Shown here in pieces: positions 8,126 to 16,888 of a stretch of DNA of 64,000 nucleotides. The notes under the pieces are model-generated. The model was not told where the DNA came from. It saw only the letters and a program-made list of their open reading frames with translations, and did no database searches. This DNA comes from Limnohabitans sp. 63ED37-2 (lineage in GTDB: Bacteria; Pseudomonadota; Gammaproteobacteria; Burkholderiales; Burkholderiaceae_C): positions 2,041,501-2,105,500 of the forward strand of contig NZ_CP011774.1 of the NCBI RefSeq assembly GCF_001412535.1. The letters run 5' to 3'. How positions within the stretch are numbered: the first letter of the stretch is position 1; each line of letters opens with the position of its first letter. A program made the translations under genes and the position numbers.

Positions 8126-9388
8126 TTATTGCGGCAATAGTCCAGCGGCTTGACGTAGCGCTGAGATAGACGCAAAGAACTCGATACGACTTAAAGCAGC
8201 TTGACGTTGTGCCTCAACGGCTTCTACCTCGATGCGCAGTCGGGTTGGCAAATCGGATTCACCAAGCTGAAACGATTTCTCAAAGAAGGTGCGGGACTCC
8301 AAAGCCAATTTGGCTCTGCGCTCCGCCGCTTTGAGTTGAGCCTGTGCAGCATTGACTTTTGCTTGAGCAAAGTGCCACAGGGACTGTGTCCGATCGCGCT
8401 CCAAGGTCAATTGCGCTTGGGCTTGTGTTGCTTCAGCTTGGGCGTGAGCTACAACCGCCTCATACCTAGGGCCACCGCCAAACGGAAGTCGAATGCCTAT
8501 CGTTATTTTTGAGCTGTAGGGATCTGCAAGATTGCCACGATCTCTGGATTTGGCAATCGTGAATTCTGGGTTCGCCCTTGTTCTGGTTGCGGCCAGTGCC
8601 ATCGCGCGCTCGGCAACATCTGAGCGCGCTTGCAGCTCCATCAATGCGGCATGGTTGCGTGGGTATTCAGCTGAAGGGAGTAACTCTGGGCTATCTGACA
8701 AAGTCAGCGTTGAAAAACTTGTCGCACCAATCGATGCTTTGATCATCTGAATGGCAAGTTCCAAATTTGCTTGCGCCATGGCATACGCAGACTCAGCCAC
8801 CGCAACGGCACCTTCAGCTTGGTGTTGATCCGATTGAGCTAAATCACCCGCCTTCACCCGTTTAGAAACATCTTCAGCTAAGCGTTTCGCATTGTTCAAT
8901 TGATCCGTGGTGACATCTTTTTCGATGCGGGCACGGTGAAAATTCCACCAATCCTCTCGGATTTGTCCGGCAACACGCAGTTGATTTGCTTTAATTTGAT
9001 GATCTAAAGCGTTTGCCTCAGCCTCTGCAAGAGCAGAACTTTTGCTTCGTTGACCGGGGAGCCACATCGGAACTGCGATTGCAATTTGCTGCTCTCGTTC
9101 ACCCAAATTTCTGCCCCACTGATCAGATTTTGAGTTCAGCTCTACGGCTGCTGGCTCTGGCGTCCATGCTGTAGCTGCACGCTTTTGGGCTTGCAATGCT
9201 TGCTGACGAGTCTCTAACGCTTGTGCTTCTGGTTGACGTGCCCAAGTGGCATCAAAAATATCTTTGACGCTCTGAACTGGCCGTGGCTGGTTGGTATTTT
9301 GCGCAAATACATGAAAGACACTGCACACTGAAATGGCAGCTACTGCACTCAGGCGCCATTTGAAATTCCATTTTTTGGTTCGGTACAT
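8126..9388 (-). CDS. czcC: Outer-membrane efflux channel, TolC family, CzcC-like
   Basis: This 420-residue protein has a signal peptide (ending VFAQ) and the duplicated, Ala/Gln-rich long helical segments typical of the outer membrane efflux protein family (residues about 45-200 and 240-410). It should form the trimeric channel of the tripartite metal pump with the czcB and czcA products. It heads the czcC-accessory-czcB-czcA order seen in czc-type operons, with eight bases between its stop and the next start. No obvious lipobox is present, unlike many OprM-type channels. Confidence 0.88.
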   Translation of the reverse strand: MYRTKKWNFKWRLSAVAAISVCSVFHVFAQNTNQPRPVQSVKDIFDATWARQPEAQALETRQQALQAQKRAATAWTPEPAAVELNSKSDQWGRNLGEREQQIAIAVPMWLPGQRSKSSALAEAEANALDHQIKANQLRVAGQIREDWWNFHRARIEKDVTTDQLNNAKRLAEDVSKRVKAGDLAQSDQHQAEGAVAVAESAYAMAQANLELAIQMIKASIGATSFSTLTLSDSPELLPSAEYPRNHAALMELQARSDVAERAMALAATRTRANPEFTIAKSRDRGNLADPYSSKITIGIRLPFGGGPRYEAVVAHAQAEATQAQAQLTLERDRTQSLWHFAQAKVNAAQAQLKAAERRAKLALESRTFFEKSFQLGESDLPTRLRIEVEAVEAQRQAALSRIEFFASISALRQAAGLLPQ

Positions 9389-9527
9389 CCGACTCTCCTA
9401 GGTTGTGAATAACCATGACATGGAGATCGGTAAGGAAGCTGCATCGACACGCACAGCCGCTTCAGAACTGAAGCTCAGTTCTCAAGAAGTCGGCTGAAGC
9501 GGGGATGGATTGAACTAACCTCACCGA

Positions 9528-9899
9528 TCAGGCGAGGTGGTTCCACTGAGGTCGTTCTGGTCGTTCTATTGCAGAACGGAAAAGGAATTCGGCTTGGGTA
9601 GCCGTCACGTGCTCGGGGCCTTGTGATAAAGGCATTTGCGTCTGAGTAACCAACGCAGCGCAGCAACAGGCATGGCAACTGGCGCAATCCGTATCACTGC
9701 CGTCCAGATTACTTACCTTTGAGGTAGGCGCTTTGGTGTCGGACATGGAGTCGCTAGACTTGTGCTCGTGCTCATGATGACCGGGGTGTTGCGCTTGCGA
9801 GCTGACATCGCTTTCATGCTGGCAATAACCGCTCACTGCAGCCCAAGAGAGCTGCAATGGCATAAAGACCAGCAAGAAAATGGCAACCAAGCGACGCAT
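9528..9899 (-). CDS. czcI: CzcI-like exported cation-efflux protein
   Basis: The protein starts with a signal peptide (MRRLVAIFLLVFMPLQLSWA), then AVSGYCQHE, a His-rich stretch (HPGHHEHEHK), and a Cys/His cluster DCASCHACCCAAL. This layout and position match the small CzcI proteins that precede czcCBA. I chose the ATG at 9899 (123 residues) because it gives a normal signal peptide; a TTG at 9932 would add 11 residues. Neither has a strong ribosome-binding site. The role of CzcI is poorly defined (a proposed regulatory or metal-binding part in the periplasm). Confidence 0.78.
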   Translation of the reverse strand: MRRLVAIFLLVFMPLQLSWAAVSGYCQHESDVSSQAQHPGHHEHEHKSSDSMSDTKAPTSKVSNLDGSDTDCASCHACCCAALVTQTQMPLSQGPEHVTATQAEFLFRSAIERPERPQWNHLA

Positions 9900-9960
9900 G
9901 GGAGGAATTCTATCAGCAAAGTTGGAAGACAAAGTTGGTGTTTCGTTGAATGCCCCATCT

Positions 9961-12195
9961 TCAATGCTGGGCTTTCAAAAGCCTCAGGCCATTGAAAACG
10001 ACCATCAGACTGGCACCCATGTCGGCAAACACTGCCATCCACATGGTTGCATCGCCAAAAATCGCCAGCGCTAAAAATACGGCCTTGATACCAAGCGCCA
10101 AGCTGATGTTTTGCCAGAGCACAGCATGGGTTCGTTTGGATAATCGAATGGTTTCTGGCAGACGGCGCAGGTCATCATTCATCACCACCACATCAGCCGC
10201 CTCCATTGCGATGTGCGTGCCAGCACCTCCCATGGCAAAACCGATATTGGCCTTTGCCAAGGCAGGTGCATCGTTGATGCCGTCACCTGTCATGGCCGTG
10301 ACGCCAAACCGCTGTTGCAACTCATTCATCGCATCTAGTTTGTCTTCTGGCAGGAGGTTGCCACGGACTTCATCAATCCCTGCTTGCGCTGCTACGGTAT
10401 GCGCCGTGGCAATGTTGTCACCCGTCAACATCACGGGTGTCACGCCCATGGACTTCAACTCAGCCACCGCTTGTGTGGACGAGGGTTTGATGGTGTCGGC
10501 CACAGCACATAAAGCCATCACACGATTGGCATTGGTCAAAATGGTGACGGTTCTTCCCGCTTCTTCGTGAACTTTGAGGCGACTCTCAAGTTCGGCAGAG
10601 CATTGTTGGCGCTCTTCAATCCAGCGGTGATTTGCCAACGCATAAGGATGCGCCTCAATGACACCTTGCACGCCACGACCTGCAACTGCTTGGAATTCAG
10701 TGACATCTTTTAGCGCTGCTGTGAGACCTTCGGCAATGGCTTTGGACACGGGATGGTCTGAACGAGCAGCAAGACTTTTCGCAATGCTTTGAATGGTTGC
10801 AACATCAACGCTCGTATCGATGGGTTCAAACGCCACCAATTTGGGCTTGCCCTGTGTGATGGTTCCGGTTTTGTCTAGGGCTACCACCTTGATGCTTCTG
10901 GCTTCTTCAAGGTAAATACCCCCCTTGATCAAAATGCCTCGACGTGCCCCTGCCGTCAAACCACTGACGACAGTGACTGGGGTTGAAATGACCAAGGCGC
11001 AAGGGCAGGCAATGACCAAAAGCACCAAGGCTTTGTAGAGGGCTTGAATCCAAGTCCAGTCTGCAAGCCAAGGCATCAGTACAGCAACAGCAACCGCTAA
11101 AACAAAGACGGCTGGGGTGTAAACAGTTGCGAACTTATCCACAAACCGTTGGGTTGGCGCACGTGATGCCTGGGCTTGCTCGACTGCGTGAATGATGCGG
11201 GTTAAGGTGCTGTCCGAAGCCAGTGCCGTGACCCGAATTTCCAGCGAACCTGACTGATTGATGGTGCCTGCATAGACTTCATCTCCCGCAGACTTATCGA
11301 CAGGCAAGCTTTCACCAGTGACAGGGGCCTGATTGACAGCACTGGTACCCGATGTGACAACACCATCTAGGGCGATGCGTTCGCCTGGCCGTACCCGCAC
11401 AGTTGCGCCCACTTCAATGGTCTTGACAGGGCATTGCACCCACTGGCCATCAGCTTGCAGAACTTCGGCTTGTTCTGGGGCCAGTGCCAGCAAACTTTTG
11501 ATCGCATTACGAGCACGGTCTACTGCGCGGGCCTCAATGGCTTCAGCAATGGCATACAGTGCCATCACCATAGCGGCCTCTGGCCATTGTCCGATCAGGA
11601 ATGCACCTGTGACGGCGACGGTCATGAGTGCGTTCATATTTAAGCGCCCTCGAACCAAAGCAGACAGACCTTTGCCATAGACCGAGAAGCCTGCCAAGGC
11701 GATCGCACAGGCGGCAAGTGCCATGCCTAGTCCCTTTGAAGTCAAGTCATCTGGCAACGCAAAAGCCAAACCCTCGGCAGCTAAAGACAATATCAAAGCA
11801 AAAATCAACTTGCCCCATAAGTCCCAAAATCTATGCGAGGCAACGCCTTTTGCATTTGCTTTGTCACGCTCGTCGATCAACGGCTCTGGTTTAAAACCCA
11901 CTCTGCGAATGGCATCGATAGATTCGGCAACAACTTGTGGATCAGCAGCAATCGTCAATTCGCGAGCAGTCAGATCGAAGCGCAAACTTCGAATACCTTG
12001 AATCGCTACTAACGCCTGACGAATTTCCGATTCCTCAGAAGCACAGTCCATATTTGCAATGCGAAAACGCTGATCATCGTTAGTTAAACCAGCTGCACTT
12101 GGGTGCTCAAAAGTAACAGGCGTTGAAGCGCAAGTCGTCCCGCATTCGCAGGCTGATTGAGTTTTAGTTTGTTGTACTTGCTCAGTTACTGACAT
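9961..12195 (-). CDS. cadA: Zn/Cd/Pb-translocating P1B-type ATPase
   Basis: The 744-residue protein has an N-terminal Cys-rich tail (CECGTTC), one heavy-metal-associated domain with MDCASEE in place of the usual CxxC, and about eight membrane segments. The transmembrane metal site is CPC (Cys397-Pro-Cys399), the phosphorylated aspartate is Asp441 in DKTGT, the HP motif is SDHPVSKAI, and the hinge is TGDGINDAPAL. These mark a soft-metal exporter of the CadA/ZntA group. AGGAG lies eight bases before the ATG. It is divergent from the cadR-like gene and followed at 61 bases by czcI on the same strand. Confidence 0.92.
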   Translation of the reverse strand: MSVTEQVQQTKTQSACECGTTCASTPVTFEHPSAAGLTNDDQRFRIANMDCASEESEIRQALVAIQGIRSLRFDLTARELTIAADPQVVAESIDAIRRVGFKPEPLIDERDKANAKGVASHRFWDLWGKLIFALILSLAAEGLAFALPDDLTSKGLGMALAACAIALAGFSVYGKGLSALVRGRLNMNALMTVAVTGAFLIGQWPEAAMVMALYAIAEAIEARAVDRARNAIKSLLALAPEQAEVLQADGQWVQCPVKTIEVGATVRVRPGERIALDGVVTSGTSAVNQAPVTGESLPVDKSAGDEVYAGTINQSGSLEIRVTALASDSTLTRIIHAVEQAQASRAPTQRFVDKFATVYTPAVFVLAVAVAVLMPWLADWTWIQALYKALVLLVIACPCALVISTPVTVVSGLTAGARRGILIKGGIYLEEARSIKVVALDKTGTITQGKPKLVAFEPIDTSVDVATIQSIAKSLAARSDHPVSKAIAEGLTAALKDVTEFQAVAGRGVQGVIEAHPYALANHRWIEERQQCSAELESRLKVHEEAGRTVTILTNANRVMALCAVADTIKPSSTQAVAELKSMGVTPVMLTGDNIATAHTVAAQAGIDEVRGNLLPEDKLDAMNELQQRFGVTAMTGDGINDAPALAKANIGFAMGGAGTHIAMEAADVVVMNDDLRRLPETIRLSKRTHAVLWQNISLALGIKAVFLALAIFGDATMWMAVFADMGASLMVVFNGLRLLKAQH

Positions 12196-12218
12196 GTATC
12201 TTACTCCTAGTTGGGTAG

Positions 12219-12249
12219 ATTAGAAACCCTATAGCCACTACAGTGTCAA
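12219..12249 (-). promoter_or_regulatory. MerR-type promoter of cadA with CadR/PbrR-like operator
   Basis: On the minus strand there is TTGACA (12244-12249), a 19-base spacer, and TCTAAT (12219-12224). The long spacer is the hallmark of promoters activated by MerR-family regulators. The spacer holds a dyad at 12226-12246: ACCCTATAG and CTACAGTGT around a 3-base centre, close to operators known for CadR/PbrR. The divergent regulator gene starts 43 bases away. Confidence 0.82.
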
Positions 12250-12292
12250 GCGCATAAAATTTGACATTCAAATCAGTTCGAAAAGATGCCAC

Positions 12293-12754
12293 ATGAAGAT
12301 CGGTGAACTAGCTAAATCTACCCAAACACAGGTGGAAACGATTCGGTATTACGAGCGAGAAGGGTTGCTACCTTCGCCGCTGCGATCGGAAGGCAACTAT
12401 CGAATTTATGGCCCCAAACATGTGGCTCGTCTATCTTTTATCCGGAACTGCAGAAGTCTGAATATGACACTGAACGAAATTCGAACCTTACTAGCTTTCA
12501 AGGACGCACAGCAAGGTGACTGCGATGGTGTGAATGAACTGATCGATACACACATAGCGCACGTTGCGTCAAGGATAAAAGAGTTGCGAAAACTTGAGCG
12601 CCAACTCAAAGAATTACGCGAAACTTGTATGGAAGCGCGGGCAACAAACCAATGCGGCATTCTTGCTGAGTTATCTGCACATCCACGCCAAGCAACTTTG
12701 AAATCAAAAAGCGTTTCAGGGCACATTGGGGGATTGCACTCAAAAAGCTTGTAA
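12293..12754 (+). CDS. cadR: Cd(II)/Pb(II)-responsive MerR-family regulator, CadR/PbrR-like
   Basis: The 153-residue protein has the MerR winged-helix start (MKIGELAKSTQTQVETIRYYEREGLL), a dimerisation helix (about 80-115), and a C-terminal metal-binding loop. Cysteines in QGDCDGV (about residue 78), TCMEA (112) and NQCGIL (119) match the conserved CadR/PbrR sites; the C-terminus is fairly His-poor. It should repress and, with metal, activate cadA by untwisting the 19-base-spaced promoter in the intergenic region. It may also raise expression of the downstream czc genes by read-through. Confidence 0.88.
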   Translation: MKIGELAKSTQTQVETIRYYEREGLLPSPLRSEGNYRIYGPKHVARLSFIRNCRSLNMTLNEIRTLLAFKDAQQGDCDGVNELIDTHIAHVASRIKELRKLERQLKELRETCMEARATNQCGILAELSAHPRQATLKSKSVSGHIGGLHSKSL

Positions 12755-12772
12755 TGTCTGAGATGGACATTA

Positions 12773-12834
12773 ATTGGTCAATACAACTGGACGCGCTGGT
12801 AACGTTACTGGACTGATTGGTCAACATCACTGGA
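12773..12834. repeat. Pair of short direct repeats between cadR and the unknown gene
   Basis: ATTGGTCAATACAACTGGA (12773-12791) recurs as ATTGGTCAACATCACTGGA (12816-12834), 15 of 19 positions equal, with a further ACTGGAC near 12807. Repeats of this kind at a gene-free junction could be a leftover end of an insertion element (IS21-type ends contain such repeats) or binding sites. There is no transposase gene here. Confidence 0.4.
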
Positions 12835-12847
12835 ATCTGAAAAAGAA

Positions 12848-13603
12848 TTACTTCGAAACTTTAAATCTTGGATAAATTCCGTCGCAAGCATTTTGAACTA
12901 GGCTTCGAGCATTCGATAGCATTGCACTGACTCTTTTGCCCATGGCAATGTGTTTTTCGATACGTTCGTTATGCGAATCACTTGTTTTTGACATAGCCTT
13001 AGGATTAACGCGTAATTGCTCGCCAATTTGCCACAGATTTCCTCTATTCGAAACCTTAATTAATTTTTCATATGCTTCTAAAACATCTAGTAGTTGCTGC
13101 ATGTGCGCGCAAGTGATTTTGCTTTTATAAAACGACCATGCCATTGGCGCGCTTGATAAAAGACCATCAGTAGAATTTAGAGTTTGAATTTGCTTTATCA
13201 GCAAGCAAAACTCTTCGCTAGCGATGTTTACATCCAAATCATCGGGTACATCGAGCGAAATTTGAAAGCCAGATGTTTGCTTGTGTCTTACGAGCATTTG
13301 CACCTTTAAAGATGCAAATCCACTACTGAAACTAACGCGCCCTTGTTCTTCCCACCAGTCGTTTAACTTGCGATCCTCTACTGAACCAAATAAACGATAC
13401 GTTTGATAGGCTCCATCTGTTGGAAATAGACCTGTACGACAGTTTTGCGTGTATTGCTTAGAAAGCTGAAGACATCTGAACCAGCCACCAAGGTAGCTAT
13501 TTGATAGTCCCAGTTCTGTTAGGTCTGATCCCTTGAAATCTGTTGTATTTTCATTTTCTGATTGCTCATTGCATATATCTGAATTTGAAGTTCTCAACTT
13601 CAT
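12848..13603 (-). CDS. Unrecognised island protein
   Basis: The protein is about 251 residues from the ATG at 13603 (GGGG nine bases upstream); an ATG at 13618 would add five residues. I recognise no family. Visible features: a polar, Ser/Asn-rich N-terminus; a segment YLGGWFRCLQLSKQYTQNCR; an aromatic pattern YRLFG followed by NDWWEEQGRVSF; and a basic, helical C-terminal half ending in a Lys/Arg-rich region. There is no signal peptide or membrane helix, so it should be cytoplasmic. It is divergent from the 334-residue gene, sharing a 114-base upstream region. The last third could bind nucleic acid, but that is a guess. Confidence 0.55.
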   Translation of the reverse strand: MKLRTSNSDICNEQSENENTTDFKGSDLTELGLSNSYLGGWFRCLQLSKQYTQNCRTGLFPTDGAYQTYRLFGSVEDRKLNDWWEEQGRVSFSSGFASLKVQMLVRHKQTSGFQISLDVPDDLDVNIASEEFCLLIKQIQTLNSTDGLLSSAPMAWSFYKSKITCAHMQQLLDVLEAYEKLIKVSNRGNLWQIGEQLRVNPKAMSKTSDSHNERIEKHIAMGKRVSAMLSNARSLVQNACDGIYPRFKVSK

Positions 13604-13717
13604 TTTTTCGAACCCCATCGAAAAAAAGAACTAAATCCGCCCCCACAAATCTAACCTTTGCTTGTCGCACTGATTCTGGTCGACGGTCCATTGTTATATT
13701 TTTTATAGGAGTGTTTC

Positions 13718-14722
13718 ATGAACACAGGAACTATGCAAACTCCCAACGCAGATGCAAGCGTGGGAACGGAAAATCAACTTCTCAAATCATCTGCAGTCGA
13801 CGATTTAGCATTTGGTTTGCTTATGAACAGAACTCTGGGGGGCTCAGATAGCCGTCGCCCTAGTGATAAGAGTGCAAATGAACTAGACGTAGAAATCATT
13901 CTCAGTCAGGGTAAAAATCTGACAAAAATGAATGATCAATATGTAGAAACGTATGTAGTTCGAGGTACTAAAGAGTTATATGCACTACTTGGTGCAATTT
14001 ACAGTTACGCACTTCAGATTAATGAATCTCCATTACGCGATCATATTCTTCAGCGAATGCGAGAAATACTGCAAGACGTGCATGAAATCAAAACACAGGC
14101 AAATACGCCTTGGTTGACGACTGTTCTCCGATTCATTATTCCAACTGATAGACAGACCGCTTACAACTACTCAAAAGTTTTACAAGTTGCACAAGAAGAA
14201 AACCTTGCTGCAGCAGAACTTCCAAACTACATCAAAGAACGCGGTGGCATTGCAAAAATAACGAGCACCAAGGATGACGCAGCTGAAAAGAAAGCAGTAA
14301 AGAAGCATAAAGAAGACAAGACTCTGATGCTTCGAAAAATCCTACTTGCCAATGCAAAAGGGTCTGAAACTGTGCTTCAAGTGCCTGAAAAATATGTTCT
14401 TAATACAGTTGAAGGTGACAAGAAAGCCGGCACATTTGAGTACGCAATTTGTGTCAAGACTGCAGATAACGAGCGCCGCGTAGTCAGGTTCGTACAAGTT
14501 CCTGAAGCATTGGAAAAACAGCTTCTTACAGTTGTAGCTGAAAGTACAGTGTCCGATGATCTTGCTGATACAAAAGCCAAACTTGACATCCTTCGTCAAC
14601 ATATGGGCATCACTTCAGGCTGGGGTATGGAACCAGGCGATGTTGGTTATCAACCTCCTGGCATGCCTGCTCTTAACCCTCCTCCATCTTCATCAACGAA
14701 CGCAACAACAGCTATTGTCTGA
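13718..14722 (+). CDS. Unrecognised island protein with Pro-rich C-terminus
   Basis: The 334-residue cytoplasmic protein starts at an ATG with AGGAG nine bases upstream. Residues about 55-125 look helical. A segment TPWLTTVLRFIIP followed by DRQTAYNYSKVLQ (about 128-155) is distinctive, a basic Lys-rich stretch (about 190-215) follows, then a beta-rich part, and a Pro/Ser/Thr-rich tail (PPGMPALNPPPSSS). No catalytic motif is visible. A hairpin follows the stop and the 212-residue gene follows on the same strand, so the two may form a unit. I infer nothing firm about function. Confidence 0.6.
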   Translation: MNTGTMQTPNADASVGTENQLLKSSAVDDLAFGLLMNRTLGGSDSRRPSDKSANELDVEIILSQGKNLTKMNDQYVETYVVRGTKELYALLGAIYSYALQINESPLRDHILQRMREILQDVHEIKTQANTPWLTTVLRFIIPTDRQTAYNYSKVLQVAQEENLAAAELPNYIKERGGIAKITSTKDDAAEKKAVKKHKEDKTLMLRKILLANAKGSETVLQVPEKYVLNTVEGDKKAGTFEYAICVKTADNERRVVRFVQVPEALEKQLLTVVAESTVSDDLADTKAKLDILRQHMGITSGWGMEPGDVGYQPPGMPALNPPPSSSTNATTAIV

Positions 14723-14730
14723 TCAAACTC

Positions 14731-14757
14731 ACTCCCGGGTAATCCGGGAGTTTCTTC
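14731..14757 (+). terminator. Hairpin after the 334-residue gene
   Basis: ACTCCCGG and CCGGGAGT pair around a 5-base loop (14731-14751), followed by a short T-containing tract. The next gene starts 24 bases after the hairpin, so this may be an attenuator or partial terminator. Confidence 0.5.
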
Positions 14758-14774
14758 ACTTAAGGAGAATTGAA

Positions 14775-15413
14775 ATGGATGAATTTTTAGGTGCTACTGG
14801 TGCAGCAACAATTGTTTTACTCAAACTAAAGGATAAGGAAAAACCACCATCAATAAAAAGTCTCAAACTTAATTTAGAAGTTGAAAATATCAAGTACTAC
14901 AAAGGTGATGGCTGGTACAGAAATGGGATTCGAATGCTTGAACAGTTATTGCGAATTCTTAACTCACCCACAGATCCAGTTAGTTATTGGTTGAATTTAA
15001 GCTGCACTGATTTTTTACAATTAGATCCAGACGTTAATCAACATCCGTTTTATCAAGTCTTGTATACAGATATCACGATCGCAGGATTCAACTTAACAAA
15101 TCAATGCATGAGTGATTTGGAAAAATTATTAAGCATAAGAGACGATCTTTGCTCTATGCGAGAATCAGTTAAAAGTTTTCTAAACAGAATTGAATACAAC
15201 ATTGAATTTGTAAAAGTAAATTCGATTGACGATGTATCAATGTTGGATCCTAAGCTTGAAGTGCTTAAGAAAATGTTTGCCAACTATGGGGATGATGCAC
15301 TTGAAAGCATCAACTCACGACTAGCTGAGTGGCATCAAAAATACAAATGGAAAGGACGTGATTTTGAAGAAATCGCAGTAACTGACGAATTAGATTCTGC
15401 TGAAATTAATTAA
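14775..15413 (+). CDS. Unrecognised island protein
   Basis: I chose the ATG at 14775 (212 residues) because TAAGGAG lies seven bases upstream; the longer open frame from 14556 would overlap the previous gene. The N-terminus (LGATGAATIVLLKLK) is mildly hydrophobic but too short and charged for a clear membrane anchor. The rest is helical and acidic, with a Trp-rich C-terminal segment (WHQKYKWKGRDFEE). I recognise no family. It follows the 334-residue gene and precedes the integrase on the same strand; codon use is AT-rich like its neighbours. Confidence 0.55.
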   Translation: MDEFLGATGAATIVLLKLKDKEKPPSIKSLKLNLEVENIKYYKGDGWYRNGIRMLEQLLRILNSPTDPVSYWLNLSCTDFLQLDPDVNQHPFYQVLYTDITIAGFNLTNQCMSDLEKLLSIRDDLCSMRESVKSFLNRIEYNIEFVKVNSIDDVSMLDPKLEVLKKMFANYGDDALESINSRLAEWHQKYKWKGRDFEEIAVTDELDSAEIN

Positions 15414-15523
15414 TAGCAGTTTTTCCAGTTTAAAGATCGTTTAAAAGCCACAGACTTACGGTCATTCGGTTGACTGATCAGCAACTCAGAAAACAAACTA
15501 GCTGTAGATACTGAGATTTCAAA

Positions 15524-16888
15524 ATGGCACGAGCAATTGAACCTGATTCAGAAATACGTCATAGAACTGTTCCACTCAAAGATAGCATCACACGAATTCC
15601 TGGCTACCCTCGCAAGCTAGTGATATTCAAACTCCCCGCTTCTAGTTATTGGTGGGTTCGGTATTACGCTGAGAATCATGTGTTTAAGCGGACTACTAAA
15701 ACTGAAATTAAGCGCGATGCTATGGAGGCTGCAAAACGCTTTTACGACGATGTCAACTTTCGCATGCGTGGAGGAAAGCTAGAGGGTATTCCGATGACTG
15801 AGAACGTAGCAAAGGTCATCACCTTCACTAAAGTAAAAGATATGTTGATGCAAAGTGAGGCAGCGAAGTTAGAGCGAACACAACTTTCAAAAATCACTTA
15901 CGACAATATGCAAATGCGGTATGACAAGCATATTTCTCCTTTCTTTGAACAGAAAGATATAAGGAGCATCAACTACAAATTGTTGGATGAATTTCTACAA
16001 AAGTTATCTTCAGTTGAGCCAAAGCTAAGTGTTTCAACTTTAAGTGCCTACATGGGATTGACACGTAAAGTTTTGCAGCATGCAGCAAGGCACAGTTACA
16101 TTGACCACATACCTGAATTTCCTAAAGTTGGAGTTGAAGACAAACCTCGTGGCTGGTTTAACGTCGGAGAATACAAAGCAATTACCAAAGCTGCCAAAAA
16201 ATTAGCAGGCAAGAAAATTGAATGGCGAGCACACAGTGTAGAAGGCAAGCGATCATATTTCTGCGAAGCAGGTAAAGCAATTGATCCCAAGCATAGGGTC
16301 ATCAAACGAATTCAAATGACCAAAGATCTTGCAGATTTAATAGTCTTCATGGTCAATAGTTACGTGCGCCCTACTGACATTAGAAACATGCAGCATAAGC
16401 ATATTGAAGTGGTAGAGAGGCATGGATGGAAATATCTTCGCTTGACCCTACCTCCAAGCAAGGGGCACAGCTACCCTATTGTTTCGATGCCTTGGGCAGT
16501 TAAAGTTTATGAGCGCATTTGGAAAAGACAAACCAAGGAGTTTGGTAGAGCACCTCAACCCGATGACTATGTTTTTTTACCAATGGCAGCATCTCGTGAT
16601 TTCGCAATGAAATTATTAGCAAAGCAATTTGAAATTGTTTTGGAAATTACAAAGCTCAAGTTAAGCATCATCAATGAGCCTAGAACACTCTACAGCTTAA
16701 GGCACAGTTGCATCATGTACAGACTTTTGTTCGGAAGTGGCATTGATACATTAACCCTAGCACGAAACGCCAGGACAAGTCCAGAGATGATTGATCGGTT
16801 TTACGCAGCCCCACTTCAAGGCGAGATGAACGTTGAAATGTTGCAAAGTAAACGACGCCCTAGACCGTGGGAATTGCAGCAAGGCTAA
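15524..16888 (+). CDS. int: Island integrase, tyrosine recombinase
   Basis: The 454-residue protein has an N-terminal arm-binding-like region (1-95), a core-binding helical domain (about 100-205) and a catalytic domain. Box I Arg282 (YVRPTDI), Lys313 (PSKGHSY), Arg393 in YSLRHSC and the nucleophile Tyr427 (MIDRFY) are visible. The usual first His of box II is Tyr390, and the lGH segment is replaced by LARNARTS, a variant seen in many island and phage integrases. It lies 330 bases from the 3' end of tRNA-Val and points at it, so it probably catalyses integration there. The start ATG lacks a strong ribosome-binding site. Confidence 0.88.
   Translation: MARAIEPDSEIRHRTVPLKDSITRIPGYPRKLVIFKLPASSYWWVRYYAENHVFKRTTKTEIKRDAMEAAKRFYDDVNFRMRGGKLEGIPMTENVAKVITFTKVKDMLMQSEAAKLERTQLSKITYDNMQMRYDKHISPFFEQKDIRSINYKLLDEFLQKLSSVEPKLSVSTLSAYMGLTRKVLQHAARHSYIDHIPEFPKVGVEDKPRGWFNVGEYKAITKAAKKLAGKKIEWRAHSVEGKRSYFCEAGKAIDPKHRVIKRIQMTKDLADLIVFMVNSYVRPTDIRNMQHKHIEVVERHGWKYLRLTLPPSKGHSYPIVSMPWAVKVYERIWKRQTKEFGRAPQPDDYVFLPMAASRDFAMKLLAKQFEIVLEITKLKLSIINEPRTLYSLRHSCIMYRLLFGSGIDTLTLARNARTSPEMIDRFYAAPLQGEMNVEMLQSKRRPRPWELQQG

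Noticed and set aside
11136..11144. Fourth TTATCCACA sequence
   Set aside because: It lies within the cadA coding sequence, reads as a conserved VDK segment, and is isolated, so it is a chance match.
14556..14774. Upstream extension of the 212-residue gene
   Set aside because: It overlaps the end of the 334-residue gene and lacks a ribosome-binding site, while TAAGGAG precedes the ATG at 14775.
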